A stretch of 64,000 bases of DNA from NCBI RefSeq assembly GCF_016808095.1, contig NC_068973.1, positions 31,552,077 through 31,616,076 on the forward strand, in the 5' to 3' direction. Position 1 is the stretch's first letter. Each line of letters begins with the position of its first letter. The stretch is from Vigna angularis. Taxonomy: Eukaryota > Streptophyta > Magnoliopsida > Fabales > Fabaceae. The position numbers were made by a program, and so were the translations under genes. The notes under the pieces were generated by a model. The model had not been told where the DNA came from, made no database searches, and saw only the letters and a program-made list of their open reading frames with translations. Of the stretch, positions 23,926 to 38,089 are shown piece after piece.

Positions 23926-25797
23926 TGCTGTGGAAATTAACAATTCTGATGTAGTGAACTTGAGAAAGTCTGGTCTCGGAGGATAGTTGAAGAGCTGAGC
24001 TGAGTTATTCATTATTGGCATGACCTGCTGGATTAAGTTAGAGCTGAAGAGATGGAATTGAAATTGTCACTGGCAACCTATACCAACCTGTTAATAAAGA
24101 AGAAGCTGAAATGAACGAAAGAGTCTTGAACAAGCTGAACTTGAAGAAGGGAAACCTACTGGACCAGAAGGAGCAACCTATTACTATAGGTTGAGACTCC
24201 AATGGTCAGATTCTGCATTCATAGATTATCTGCACCAGCCAGTAGAGGAGAAAAGAAGCTGAATTAGATTACTTGCTACTTAAGTCATTTGCATAGATAG
24301 ACTAGGCTATTCATAATTTTTACTTGCTATTGGCAGTTCATATGACTAGTTCTAGGCTGTTTTCCAGTTTTCGAGGTTTGGATTCTTAGAAGCATATAAA
24401 AGGTTTGCATCTGAAACTTGCAAAATAAGATGAATCAGATTTTTACTTTTCTCAGTTTTAGAATAGCTTTTCTCTGAAGTTCTAGGTGATCTCAGACTCC
24501 AAATTGAGCTAGGCTTCCAAGATTTTGAGTGCATTGTAATTCTACATCAACATTCATTCAATTCAAGTCAGTTTTACTTTCAATTCTGTTCTACTACTTT
24601 GTTCTCTGAATTGCTTTATCATTTCTGTTATTCTCTTGATCCATTCAATTGCAATTTCAATTCAATGTCGCAAACCTGTTTTCTTACTTTTAAGTCAGAA
24701 TCTGAATTTTCTACTCTTGGACATTTGATTTTCATTCTTGCACCTTACTAGACTCAGTCATGGACTCATGCTGAGATACTAGTGAATCCAAAGTGATCTT
24801 TATATTTTAAGGAATTCAGAAATGAACCTTAGTAAGCAAGATTGAGAGTTAAATGAACTTGAATAGGAATTTGCACTTTCTGGTTAAGAACAAACACTTT
24901 GCCAGCTACGCTGATACTCAACCTGTTACATGATTTTTTATTCCTTAATCTGTTTTTCATCAAATTTACATTCCTTTACTTGCTTTCCTGTTAATAAACT
25001 GGTTACAATCATTATAACTCAGATTTAATTCTGATTTTCAGATTTTATAGTTTTGACAGTTAAAATTCGGGTAGTCTAGGTTACATGCTTGGTTAGAATT
25101 TGAATTTCAATTATGCAGTTTATTTTGATGAATTCTCCATCCAGTAGTTAAATAGGATGAATATGTTTGCATGTGCATTTTACCATTAAAGAGAGTTTTG
25201 TATGGTGATGCACATTTGCTGTTTTAAGTTGATCGCTGATACATTGGTTTTGCTGCCAGATTTGGTTTTCAACTGCGATTTTGTGAATTTTACATTTTTA
25301 GACAGTTATGGATGCATATCATAAGTAGTTTTAGGTATATGAATATGTTCCAAGCATGTCAATTGCATAAAACACATTTTTCTTTCACTTAGGCATTTTG
25401 TCAAACACCTTGTGAAAATTAGATTTTCTCTTAGGCATTTCATCAAACAAATTTCGTTTTCATAGTTCTGCTCTATTTTACTTAGTTTTAATTGTTATAA
25501 TATGTTTCTTTACATATTAACTTGCATTTTAAGTGTTCAAACATAATTTCCATGTATTAGAATCTGTTTTAGAGATCATTGCATCTTGTTTATATAGAAA
25601 ATCACGCTCACTATTTTAGGAATAGTTTCTGCATTATGTTTAGTTTCATGCATTGCATTTAGATCATTCTTAGGTTGATTTAGTTTAATTAGCACGTTCT
25701 ATTTTTCATTCCCTCAGGTATTATGACAAATTACATATGTCACACTTTCACATTGCTATTTCTTAGGATTGGCACCCAAGGTCTAACTTACACTACA
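23926..25797 (+). mobile_element. Probable solo LTR (1872 bp)
   Basis: Begins TGCTGTGG and ends ACTACA (5'-TG...CA-3'). It is flanked by a 5-bp direct repeat TTAGG (23921-23925 and 25798-25802). A TATA-like TATAAAAGG lies near 24395, as expected at an LTR U3/R boundary. No primer-binding site or coding domain adjoins it, so it reads as a solo LTR left by recombination. The short boundary repeat was found by inspection, so chance is not excluded. Confidence 0.58.
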
Positions 25798-25802
25798 TTA
25801 GG

Positions 25803-26536
25803 GAGATTTTTTGTTTTTGTTTGAATTTGATGCTATTATATAGGTGTAACACGTATAAACCTTAGTTATGAAGAGAAAAACACAAAAGTGAATTAACAAT
25901 AAAACACAAAAACTCATGCCATTCTTTTTGTCGGTTGGTCATTTGAATGTGCACTCGCAGAATCCACAATCCGAGTTGACACTTTCGTATGCAAGTTTTC
26001 CGTTTGTAAGTAAATGGGGGATTTTTTATTCTTAAATAGAACAGAATCAATTTTTTAATGAAGGTTCTCCACAGAATTTATTTAAATAAATTAAACAGTT
26101 CGAAGAAATGCCAATCACTCACTTTTCTGTAAATATAAATTAACTATTCTCTGCAGACCAAAAAATAAAAGAAAATTCCAAAGACGTCTTATTAATCCTT
26201 AACCGTTTCATTTTATTCCCCCATGACCAACAAACAAAAGGAATTTAACTTTTCAACTTGCATAATAGTATTCAACAAGGAAGTTAAAGTGGACAGAAAT
26301 CTAAAGTGGACGTTACTAGTTATCTTAGGCTTCTCCAAATTTCGGATCATCATAATAGTGATATAATACAACTGAAAAACCAGCTTCTCATTTGAGATTG
26401 AAAATAATAAATAAATATATGTACATATATCTTTTGTGAACAATAATTACAAAATAATTGGATTTTCTGAGGGAGACTTCAAGGTATCGAATCAAATATT
26501 GGGTATTGGTTTGTGGAAACAAAGTCCCTATGTTGA
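25803..26536. other. Intergenic region and 3' UTR of the J-domain gene
   Basis: AT-rich with no recognised coding frame. The part next to 26537 is probably 3' UTR of the minus-strand J-domain gene. Confidence 0.55.
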
Positions 26537-29065
26537 CTAGAGTGCCTCATCACTATCTGAATCATCAAGTTCAAGACCTTCTGCTGCCAAGAGACGGCTG
26601 ATAGTCTTCTTCTTTTCTTCCTCGGCCTTTCTTCGCATCAAATCTCTCTTCTTTAGTACAAGTGTGTGCCTTTTAAGGGTATTTGAGTAATAATCGGCCG
26701 ATGCCTTCTTTTCTCTTGCCAGAATCCTCCTAGCTTCATCAGGATCAGTCTGAGATTATGTAAAATAATTCCAATCAGATGCATAGAAAAAATTGGAACA
26801 TTGCTCAGAGAACAGATTACATGTGATACTGATTCTTTCCAATACCATTCTCGAGAGAAAAACAAATGTGCCATGTTATATACGAAGCTAGGATCATTAA
26901 TAGTTTTAAGTTCACTCAAACATGGAAGTGACGGACTTATTCACGTAAGAAACCAGGTTGTAATGTTGATTATGGTTGTTGGAAGAAAATTTGACAAAAC
27001 TATGACCTAGTCTTCTTGACAACCATTCAAGCCTACATTACATTAAGATGGCAACATTTTCAAGCATACCACAATACCTTTGAACGAGAAAGTTGACGCA
27101 CACGAAGATTTAACTCGCGCTGTTGCTGTTCAGCCCAAGCAGCAATTGCCATATCACCCCGCTGATCAAAAGCTTTACGCTTTTTTATAAGCCACTCCAT
27201 CCATGCCTGAGATGCCTGAAGAAAACAAAGAAGCACAGTGGTCAAGAATAAGAAAAGTAAACATATTCTAATTACAGCAGAAGTGTACATCCCTTATTAT
27301 CCATTTTAAAAGTTAGTAAAAACAACGCTTGGAGAATCAGAGGCTACTCTGCTTTAGATGTTAAGCTGACGAGAAATTGGAAAGCAGAACATGAAAAATA
27401 TATTCTCTGTACACAGATGAAACAGTAGTTATTTGATGAAGTTCTGCAGTTTGATATGCTAATACAATGGATAGAAAATCTTAGTATTTCTTTCCTTCCT
27501 AAAGGATTAAAAAATGAAGCGGTTTTGACTGTTCACTAACATCCATTAACATCTAAAGATTATGGTAGTCAAACAGTTCATATGGTAGATACATCTTAAT
27601 TAACGTTATGTTTTCTTTTCATACAATACATATTAGTTTTATTGACCACCTTAAAAATAGAAGAAATTGTAGTAATACTTCAACACTATTGCTCAAAGAA
27701 TTTGTTCACGCTTGATACTAGGAACAAGAGCATATTATTATCCACTTAAAATACCATATAACAAGATCCATACCCGTTCAGAAGTACAAACAAGTGTAAA
27801 TTAAAATTCTAAGAGTCAACAACTGATAATCAAACAGTTCAAAAACTATTACCTTCATAGGGTTGACCCGGTTATCGATATCATACTGTCTTCGGCTCTC
27901 TCCATCTATAAGCAATTCATAAGCAGCTTGAATCTTGATGAATCTAGCTTCTGCTGTTTCACCTTCTTCAAGGTTACCTCTGCCATCATAGACTTGAAGA
28001 GTAAAGAAAACAGAGTTAGTACGTATTGAGTGAGAGATTATACTCCGCTTTTATAAACAGTACCAGCACAGAACAGCTGTTTCACAACTAAGTTGTGTGG
28101 CACACAGTTGAAGAAACAGCACTAGCCATAACTGCTTCGTAGGAACATTCTTGTAAAGAAAAATAAAATATATCCCACGTTCCAGAAGACTAGCATTTAA
28201 AACAAGATGTAAAATCTCAAAATCATAACTGATAAGTAGTTGCCTGGCTTCATCTTGAATAAACATAATATGCTGCTAGATATAGCATCAGGCCACCACA
28301 ACCAGCAATGTTAAATATCAAATTGAAAGATACATTTCAAATGACACTTCAAGAAAGCAAGTAGCTAAGATGGAGGTACACACCATCTGGATGATAAAAT
28401 TTGGCCAAGCGTCTGTAAGCAATTTTTATCCGCTCCTCATCAGCATCTCCTTCCAATTCTGTTGTTCACCAGACAATTGGAGAAGGAACTGTCAAACAAG
28501 TATGCAGAGGAATTTTCCATCTCTATTCTCTTCCTACAGAAAAAAGAAATTCGTTTCCACTCCTAAAGCTTAGATTCTCCCTAAACACTTGTAGCAGAAA
28601 AAAGCATGTTCAGTTAATGAAAGTTTAAATCATTTTGATCTTTTATTTTCTTCTGCAATAAGTTCTTAATAAAAAGTTTATTTGATTAATGCTTAAGCAA
28701 TTTTCGATTTCAGCGTTACCCATTATTTCTTCTCTTTCTAAGATTCTTTTTTTACCTCAAAGCCGGTTTTCTTTTCCCCATTTTCTCAGTAACGCGAATT
28801 GTCAACAAACTTGAAATTAAAAATTACCAAGAGTTTCATATGGGGATTTTTGTTCAGCCCAATTCGATGCCTTGGCCACGGTTCTCCTCTGATTCACGCG
28901 AAACCATGGATTCGAACCCCAAGAACCGATCGTAGAGTACAGAAACGGCGACGGCAAACGGGGCTTGCAATTAGGGTTTGGAAACGAAATAGATCGAAAC
29001 TGGTGTCTGCAACTAATAAAAGAGAACACCGTCTGAGGTCTACACAGGGTTCTCAGATTGCTCAT
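26537..29065 (-). CDS. Plastid-type J-domain (DnaJ) protein
   Basis: Five coding exons: 29065-28828, 28458-28384, 27992-27853, 27215-27078, 26749-26537, giving 267 residues with GT-AG introns in phase. The N-terminus (about 1-65) is rich in Ser, Arg and Phe and poor in acidic residues, like a chloroplast or mitochondrial transit peptide. The J domain follows (about 74-150) with the diagnostic HPD at residues 102-104. After it comes a conserved tail containing ASQAWMEWLIKKRKAF and a highly charged coiled-coil-like end finishing EGLELDDSDSDEAL. There are no Gly/Phe or zinc-finger regions, so it is a type III J protein, a co-chaperone that stimulates an Hsp70. It resembles Arabidopsis At5g59610 from memory. 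The start at 29065 is the first in-frame ATG after a stop; an ORF reaching 29104 would need a TTG start. Confidence 0.9.
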
Positions 29066-29919
29066 AGTTTCTCCAGATTTTTGAAACTCTTCACTCGGTG
29101 CCAATTCGAGTTATAAGAACAAAACCCTTTCTTCTAGGTAGTGGAAGACGTGAATGAAGAGAAGAGGTTCTGGGCCCCTCAACGATAACTCACACCCATG
29201 AATCTAACAGAATCCTTAAAGTTTTGTCAGATTTTTTGCTGCAATTCTTCTTAGAGATGAAATATGATTTTCTTTTTTTCTGTTTCTGGTGAACGACAGC
29301 CGCGAATATTTTCCCCGGGAAACTTATGGACTAGAGTTACTGATTGTGAATTTTTATCAATTAAGTTTTTTATTTTTTTTTATATATTGTGATAGTAAAA
29401 TAAACAAACATTAATAAAAAAATCATAAATAAACTGGACTTTAAATGATTATATGAAAATTAGTAAATTTATTACACAATAACTTGTAGTTAAATTACAT
29501 GTGTAAAAACTGAATACATGTATACTCTACCTTTTCCTTTCAATTTATATTGTGATCATATATTTTTAAATTTTAAAATGCCTGTATAGTATAGCCACAA
29601 AATTGGAATTATTTTTTTCTTTACTTTTCACGTATAATAAACAAAAATAGATAAGTTCAAAGTAAAGTAATAAAGTTTCTTCTAAGATAGCAGAAAGATT
29701 CTCATAGTGATATAGCACTTCAGATGATACACTGTTTATGTACAATCATACTCTCTACAGCTACAGCAGCAAATCACATAATTTGCTTCCTGGTAGTACA
29801 CTAACTTTTGATAATCATACATTCATATCCAAAACTCAGAAACAGTTCTGCAGAGCACATAACAGATCGTCCAGTTGAAGTTATGCAGTACGAGGTACAT
29901 GTTTCTTCCTTTAAGGAAA
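29066..29919. promoter_or_regulatory. Spacer: J-domain gene promoter and TGA gene 3' UTR
   Basis: Lies between two minus-strand genes. Bases next to 29066 should hold the leader and promoter of the J-domain gene; a GGGCCC site occurs near 29172. Bases next to 29919 should be the 3' UTR of the TGA gene. No other gene was seen. Confidence 0.5.
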
Positions 29920-32093
29920 CTAGGGAAGTTCACATGGACGAGAATTCCAAAGAGAGCAAAGAGTGCGAACACGGTGAAAGTATTCCCCAAGAGCCAGCAA
30001 GCCACGAGCAGCTTGATGAGTTGAGAGTATGCGTGACATGTGAAGCAGAGTTTGTTGTCTAAGGTGATCTGCCTGTGGAGAACAAAATGCATTTGATTTC
30101 TTCATGACAGTGTTACAAATGACCAAATATTTCATTCATAGGTCAGAATTAGTAAATTTTAAGTTGTAAGAATTTCCAATGTACTATTCCTTGCATGTTT
30201 TTTTGGGTTCTTTTATAAAATTAGAGTTTTACCTAAAATTCTCGATAGAGAACTTCATATAAATTTTATATGTAATTAGTAGGTTTCTCAAATGGGGAAT
30301 ATCAGTCTGTACCATCTCAAAAAGAATTACAAAAAAATGGGCATGCACTTACCTGGCTTACAAAACCTTCTAGTGCCTCAAATTTGTCTATAGCAAGAGC
30401 CATCTGAAGTCCGAAGTTTCCTACACCCAATGGATCAACTGCCATGTCAAGGACCAAACTCTGCTGAAGTTTTTCCAATCCCTGTGAAAGAGCATCTTCA
30501 GCTTGCTGAGATGATTGGCGGAGATTTTTAATACCAACAATTTGTTGATCAGTCAAAGGCTCAAGTTGTGGTACGATAATCTGCAAAAAAAGGCTAAGTG
30601 ATTGGTTTTATTGAGTTCTAATACATCTAAACTGCACCATGAACATGTAAAGCAACACCCCTTATACAAAAACATCATCAGATTAAATATTTTTGTTCTG
30701 AACGTAGTCAATACATACTGACTAAACTCTTGTTAAGAAATTTTTTCACTGAAACTCAAATAGACAGTGTAGCTTGAGAAAATGAAAATTGGTAGAGAAC
30801 TCTCATTCTTGACAATCTGTGTAGAAAAAGCGAAAGTGAAAGCAGTTATCAAAATGAGATTTAGTGTGGGAATGTACGTTTAGAAGCTGTGAAGGACGGG
30901 ACCCTCCAATCCAAAGGAAGATGCGCTCCACTGATGCTTTCCACACACCAGAGAGTAAATACAGAACATCAGCCTTTGCAGCATCTGCTTTCATTCTGAA
31001 GAGATTTGAGTAATGGTTTAAGACACTCTGAACCACTGCATTCAGCTGAACATCAGGTGCTTGAGTTTGAAATGCATGTCTAAGCTCTTCATTCCGCCTA
31101 TGTTGCTCTTCAACCCATTGTCCATATTCAATTTCAAATGCAACAATAACTGTTTCATATAACAGAAGGACTACTAAACAGAATGTACACAGTGCTGCAT
31201 ACACAAAGGGAAAATTTTCTGCAGAAAGAGTCACAAACCTGGGTTTATTGTTTCTGATGTTGATCCTATATAGCTGGCATCTAATGCAGTGCCCATGTAC
31301 AGACCCTGCAAGTAGATGTTTTGTATAAACTTCACATGATAAAAGAAGGATGGAATACAAAATCAGAAATTCACAATATAATAAGAAAGGAGGATTAAAG
31401 GTGTTGGTGATTGTAGAGTTTCGGTTCACCTGCTTTCTTGCTTTCCCAATTTCCAGCTCCAATTGCACGAGCTTCATGCGGCTTGATTCTAACTGTTTAA
31501 CATACGCCTATGGATAACAAAAAGGATCAATCAGAAGACAGATGCTGGCTACCTTCTTGTAACTTCATTCATCCTACCTTTTTCCTCAACCGACTTTTCC
31601 GAGCAGCCTCTCTATTCTGAGCTAGACGTCTTCTCATCTAAACATTCATATTACGCGGTTATCAGACACAGACAAGTAGCAAAGACATTCATGTTTTAGA
31701 GAATTCTTCAGTCACTGACAAAACTTCCTAGTACTATCAAAAATTTACAACGAAACAAGAGACAAGAAAACATTTCAATGGCTATGCCTTGAAGAAATTT
31801 CATCACCTTATTAGCATCTTTGTCTGTGGTCTCTTGATCGGCTCCAGAAGGCTCTCTTGATTCTTGAGGAATATATTCAGACTGCAGAATTCAAATTGAA
31901 AAAGCTCTTAGACTTACAGTCTAGTTTTCTCATAAAATGAAGTTAACCCACCAAAAAAAAAACCCACCTGGGTCTCGACATTAGTGTCAACCATTAATAT
32001 TGGGGAAGCAATTGAATTCAGGCCACCATCAACTTTAAAGGCGTCACCCCACATGCCAACTTGCTGAAATGGCTCGTATATGTCCATTTTCAT
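29920..32093 (-). CDS. TGA-type bZIP transcription factor (TGA3/TGA7-like)
   Basis: Eight coding exons: 32093-31968, 31881-31807, 31637-31578, 31507-31430, 31305-31239, 31149-30878, 30580-30353, 30072-29920, giving 352 residues in phase with GT-AG introns. Order: N-terminal IYEPFQQVGMWG motif (5-16); basic region starting MRRRLAQNREAARKSRLRKK (68-87), with the N-x7-R signature; a short zipper (about 90-113); then a DOG1/TGA domain (about 138-225) with FEIEYGQWVEEQ and NHYSNLFRMKADAAKAD; ending SRPCELP. Group D bZIPs bind TGACG elements in the nucleus, with NPR1-type co-regulators in defence and redox responses. The SSQQAEDALSQGLEKLQQSL block and ADHLRQQTL favour the TGA3/TGA7 subclade over TGA1/TGA4. 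The TGA1-type redox cysteine in LADC is absent (LVLDM here). The start follows an in-frame TAA; a second ATG lies at 32087. Confidence 0.94.
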
Positions 32094-32880
32094 TTATCTC
32101 TTGCAGTCAAATGATAAAAGAAAAGTTCTCTGCAAAAACATTAGTTCGATGCCACTTATCATCAAACAAGAGACATGCAGCTATTTCTACAATCCTAATC
32201 TGATTCCAATCTCAAACTTCAAATACTCTCTTCCTCTGTCCCAAAAATGATGAAAAAATGTAACAGCATCAGCAGTCTGCAGAAACAAAAACAGCATCTA
32301 TGTTGCCATCTGCAGAGCAGACAGCAAGGCTTCCCTTGGCAGAAATGGTGCTAAACTTTGCTAGTAAAATAAAGCTCTCAACCTCTAACCAGATTCACAC
32401 TAGAGTTTTTGTGTCAGCAGGTCAAAATAGAAAAAAGATCAGCAGAAAACCCCCCATCAAAAGGTAATTAAAATAAAGTTAACTAGTTTAACTCAAACAA
32501 TCAAACCCGTCGTATTCATTCTGTCATAGCAAATTCAACGTCATGCATGACATGAATTTTTTCTAGAACTAAACAGCAATCAGCCAACGTGGTACTAGTG
32601 TTTGACCCACTTGAGTCCAAGCTGTTGCTCAAAACGACAAGGAATAGAAATTGGAACCAAACGAAACACTAATACTACTGTTGCAGATGGAAGAACATAC
32701 ACCAACCTATATAGATAGCCAGCTAGCTTGATAGAATATGCAACCTTGGAATTTGGTTAGTCGAAGAAAGTCTCCCAGTTGATGCTCAGAATTGAATATA
32801 TATAGATATATGGATATGTAGATGTGAAAACTGAGTAGCTGATTGCTTGATTAATAGTAACCTTATTATTCTTCCTCCGC
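32094..32880 (-). promoter_or_regulatory. Leader and promoter region of the TGA bZIP gene
   Basis: Upstream of the TGA ATG. On the minus strand a TATA-like CTATATATAT lies at about 32797-32810, suggesting a long 5' leader (near 700 nt) that may contain a leader intron. No coding frame is seen. Confidence 0.4.
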
Positions 32881-35800
32881 ATGCAAACAAATTATAAAAG
32901 CAATGCTGGGCCAAAGATAACAAAATGAAATTTAAAAGGTACAGTAAATAAAACTAATCACAACTTTTACTTTTTCTTCTTTGATTAGAAAACTCTCTGA
33001 ACCGTCAACTTGCTAACTTCCCTACGTTCTCACTCCAACAAAAATGAGTGAGTGTGACAGTGTTAAAAAATCAATAATGCATTGTTTCAGTTCTCTTCTC
33101 ACAGACATTTTTTTTTGTCACATCACTCGTTTTTATCTCATTTTTTTTTTCTTTCTTTATGATAAAAATTATGGTGTGAATATTTAAGGGAAATAACGTT
33201 CCTCCACGAAATATGAAAAAGAAGAAAGCAAGAACTTTATTAGCTCACAACTCCCACTTTCCTTAACACCATTGTCATCCCTTCCTGCTCCTTTCCTGCG
33301 ACCACTTACGTGTGGATATACATACACATAATTTAATATATTCAAAGTAAACCTTTTATTCTTAATTTATTGATAAAATTGTGCATCTTCCTCATTCGCG
33401 TTACAATAATGAGTTTCATTTTCTTTTGCTCAACTTAAATCGTTTCTATATATAGAAAATGTTGTGAATTTTACTAACTAATTGTTGTAGGTCATATATA
33501 AAAAAAAATATTATTAACAATTGAAATCAAGTTCAGATTTTCTATTAATTTTTGGTGTTGTCTCTATATTGTGACTTTAAAATATACATATATTAAAAAA
33601 TTTAATGTTTAATATATTTTAAAAGTATAACATAGACACAGTATCAAAAATCCACAGCAGAATCTAAATTAATCGAAATGCTATCTTAGTGGACTATTTG
33701 ATTGCGTTTTAGATTTATATTTCCTTTTTTTTTTGTGTGTGAAATAACTTCATATAATTGTTTTTGAAATTAGAAAAGAAGAAGTTTAGTTTGGTGACAT
33801 TGGTTCTATAACTTTTGTCAAAACAAAAAATAAAAAATAAAACATCAAAAAATTATTCTGTGGTTTTTCCAAAATATATATTTTTTAACTTTTTAGAATG
33901 ATTGGTTCAAACACATAAGCAAGTAAAATTTTCTCTTTATTTTTTTTTAATTAATGGCTTTTATCTTCCTTATAATTTTAATAAAATTATATTCATTTTT
34001 CTTATTTGATTTTAAAATACCATATTAAACTAAAACTTGGACGAAAATGGGTTAAATTTTTTTCACTCTAAAATTAACTCGTATTGAAATTGATACTCCC
34101 AAGAAGTTTTATTATTTTTAATACCCAATATTTAATAAATATGTGATTTAGGTCTCATAATTTGATACTTTTTGAATTAACCGTGTTCACATACTAGTTT
34201 TAACATGTAAGATACCTAAAAACATATGTGATTAGGATGATTACTTGTCAACGATGTTAATTTAAAAGTAATAAAGTTACTTTCATGACCCAATTTATAT
34301 ATTTAGTAAATGCATTAAAAACACTAAACAAGTTTGATATACTAATTTTAATAGGAACCCTGAGAGATTGAGGGAGAGGGATGATGGGATTGTAATGTAA
34401 AAAAGCATTGGGTTTATATAAAAAAATTGTAATGAGAAAAGTTTTTCAAATTTATTTAAAAAATTCGTAATATGTTAATATATAATGCTAGTTTCTTGGA
34501 TGTAGACAAAAGATGTCCAATCACATAAATTTCATATATTTTGATACTTTTTGGTGTTTTTTTTTTCGTCTCATACCTTTAAGAATAATTGTCTATAAAG
34601 TAAATTTCCTGAACAAACTAATGAGATCTTAGAATAATTAATAAAACTCCAACTTTAACTTTTTGTGCGAAAAAAAAATATATACACTAAGCAAAATACC
34701 GAAACAAGTTAGTTCAATTGATTAACTTTCCTTTCATGATGTGTATGGATTTGAATCCAAGCATCCTTAAGTACAGTAATTTGTACTTAATCTAATACAA
34801 ATCCTCATTTGTATAATCTTATATGTCCCTTTACTTTGAAAGTAATTAAAATTGAAGCAAATCTACCAAATTTAGAAACATATCCACTTGCTCACATGAT
34901 TTAGATTCTTAATCATATATTGTTGTAACCTTATCTTCTTTGTTTCAGAAAAGGAAAAGTTGTAGCTAGCTGCATACTTATTTAACAAAAAGTATGTATA
35001 TTACACACCTTACACAATAATGAAATCTTATAAAAATATAATTTTTTAAGTGATTATTAGTTTAATCATAAAATAATTTATCTTTATTTGATATTTAAAT
35101 AGTTTGTTTGTTCGATTATTAGATAATTTATGACTTGGTATCATTGTTAGAACTTTTTTATTAAAATAGTTAGAAAGTTTTAACTGCTTCTAATGTATGA
35201 ATTATATATGTATAAAACTTGAACCACTTATAATATATAAAAGCTTATGAGTTTTATTTTTTTAATATATTACTTAATTATTTTTTTTCTATTTAATGTA
35301 AGATTTTTAACTTATATTTAAATTTTTAATATATTATTGAGGTAATATTTCTGCACACTCTTCATATCAATAATAGAATTTCTTTACTCTCTTCTATATT
35401 TTTTTTTCTTCTCTTAGTTTCTCTTTTTAATAATAACCTACTTCACCAAGTCAATTACTCCACTATTCATTCAAGGTTGCCCCTTCCAATCTCATAGGGA
35501 AAGTTATGACACTTCATACGTATGCTTTTTTTTTTTTTTTTTTTATAAAGGAGAAGCTAAATGACGATTTTCAAAAAGTGCCCAATTTTCTCTCTCTTTA
35601 CATTCCCCACTTTTTCATTAAAATAAAATTAAATAAAAAAATATTTTTAACCAATAATTTCCTTCGCTTCAGCCATGATATCAATTATGCCATCTTATTA
35701 TTCTGCTATCAAAGTCATGCGTCCTTAGTTGTGACCCCTCCTTTCGGGTAGTCCTAATGCTCACACTTGTGCATGTGTCAAGAGTTTTGCTTCCATCAAC

Positions 35801-37048
35801 TTTCACTCATCTTTTGACACATATATGTGCTGATATTATATAATTTTCTTAAAATTAAAATATTGAATTCTATATTTGAATTGGCTAGTATCCCTCTAGG
35901 TTTATTTTTATTTGAATTAAAATTTTACAAAAATTCAAAGGCAAAATTTTATCATCACATTTGTTTCCTATTTCTCATGTAATTTGGGAATTGAAGACCT
36001 AAGATACTTTAAATATTTATTTGTTTGAAACGTTGTTAAAGGTAAAACTATGATGAAATTTTACTTAAATTCTTAGACTTTAATTCAAAACTTATGTTCC
36101 CAATACACTTAATAGTTTAAGTTTTATTTAAGAATCAAAATTTAAAACAGTTTAACTATGTCACTAGTTTCATTAAAATCAGAACAATATTTTAGTTAAA
36201 AATTTGGTTGATATCACAAATAGTTATCAAAGAATAATTTTTTTTTGGGTATACTTCTTTGTATCTAATATAAAATCGGTATAACTTTAAATTTAATATG
36301 TTAAACTCTTTTGTTCAAATAGGTATGTTGAAAAGCATAATTGTTATATATTGCACGACATCAATTTGATTAATTTGGCTTAAATCTGTAATAACTTTTG
36401 TTCAGATGCATTTAATTAGCTTAGTATTTTTCGTATGTATATGTGACTTAGATATTATATCCTTAAATACTATACTAGATTAACTCAATATATCTTTGTT
36501 TTAATGGAAATCTCCACCACATACACTCTTTCAGTTTTTAGGGAAATGATAGATTGCGGCTTTCTGTTGTAGCATCGTTGGCTGTGTTTTTATTTTACTA
36601 ATCTATTTGAATACATACGTAAGTCTACTTATGAATATGTTATGGGACTATTATAAGATGAATTTTGACGTAAAATTTAGTCTTAGATTATGAGGTTGAT
36701 GTTTAATGTTATGACAAGAACTATTTTATATAGCGTTATATGGGGAGGAATGATATTGCTTTTTTTACATATTCCTCTATGCATGTATTTGAACTAATTC
36801 ATTATTTTTATTCAATATATTTGTCACCACTAATAAAACAATACCTTACTTTTTATGTTTATCATATTAATAACAATGCCACTAGGATTTTTACAACAAT
36901 TTAAGATTTGCAATATGCAAACTTGTACTATAAGTTTTGTGTACTGCCATGGTTTGAGTTGTTTTATATTTGAATGCAAACACTTGTTGCTCCAATTGTG
37001 GTTACAATAATAACACCAAATTTGCGTATTGAGAGTAAGTGGTATCAG
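32881..37048. other. AT-rich intergenic DNA
   Basis: Low-complexity sequence with long A/T runs (for example a T tract at about 35527-35544). No gene or bounded element recognised. Confidence 0.65.
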
Positions 37049-38089
37049 CACTAGTGAAGAAATGACTTTTAACGTCACGCGTATAACGTTCGATCACCGA
37101 AAATCCAACGTAAAAAATAATCGATGACATTTTTGTAAATAAAACGTCATTATAGAAGTTTGTTTCCCTAGGGTCAGACGTCAAATCCTCCTTTAGATGT
37201 CGATCCCCCAAGATCAGACGTTAAAAAGGTATGAAAATATCTCATTTTAAATGCCAATATTAATTTTTTTACGACATAGACGTCGGGTCCCCCAGATCAC
37301 ACGTCAAAAAGGTCCGAAAATAAACGTTGATATCCCCCAGATCAGACGTCAAATCCTCTGCCAGAAGCTGGAAAATCAGAATTGAAATGTCACTTTTGCA
37401 GACATTAGACGTCGAACGTAGAAGGAGCCGACGTCTAATGTGTATTAGACGTCGGATCCCCTTTCCCAAACGTCAATAAGTTACGAAATATCCCAAAAGT
37501 AGCGTAAAATGAAATTTTTTTAGCAATTAGACGTCGGATCTAGAGGGGGGCCGACGTCAAGTGCCCTTTTAAACCCCGAAAACTCATAATGTTAGCCTCA
37601 CTTTCTTTCGCGTTTTCATTTGAGTTTTTGCTTCGTTCGCCTTCACCAGTTACAGGTTTTCTCTCTCACTTTGTTCATCTTCTTCCTCTGCTTTCTCTTG
37701 TTTGCCATTAACGTTCATGTAAGTTTTCTTCCACTTTGCACCATTTAAAATCATTTTGCACCGATTATATTACGTTTGGAACCATTAATTTCCATTTGCA
37801 CCAATTAAAATTTGTTTTCATTGGCTTTTAGTGCAGTTCTTGGACGCATTCTAAGACAATTGTGGCGGCAATTTTCGAACCGTTATTATGAGTGTTTTTC
37901 TCCTCACCCCCACTGCGGCACCTTATAACAGACGTCAATTAACCTCTGTTATAAATACAACAAATGTGAATTGATATCTGTTCAAAAACAACAGACGTCA
38001 AGTTAACGTCTCCCACTATGATGTCAAGCATTTAACAGACATTAAAAGCCTAAAATAACATACGTTAAAAAGTTATTTTTGTGTTAGTG
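37049..38089. mobile_element. Non-autonomous CACTA-like element rich in GACGTC motifs
   Basis: Left end CACTAGTGAAGAAATGAC and right end (reverse-complemented) CACTAACACAAAAATAAC share the CACTA terminus and the following TTTTAACGT. AACGTC/GACGT motifs are scattered through both subterminal regions, often as TTAGACGTCGG, as expected for CACTA subterminal repeats. The centre (about 37600-37900) looks like captured genic 5' UTR and intron sequence (TC-rich leader, CATGTAAGTT). Flanking trinucleotides CAG and CAT match only 2 of 3, so the target duplication is unproven. No transposase. Confidence 0.65.
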
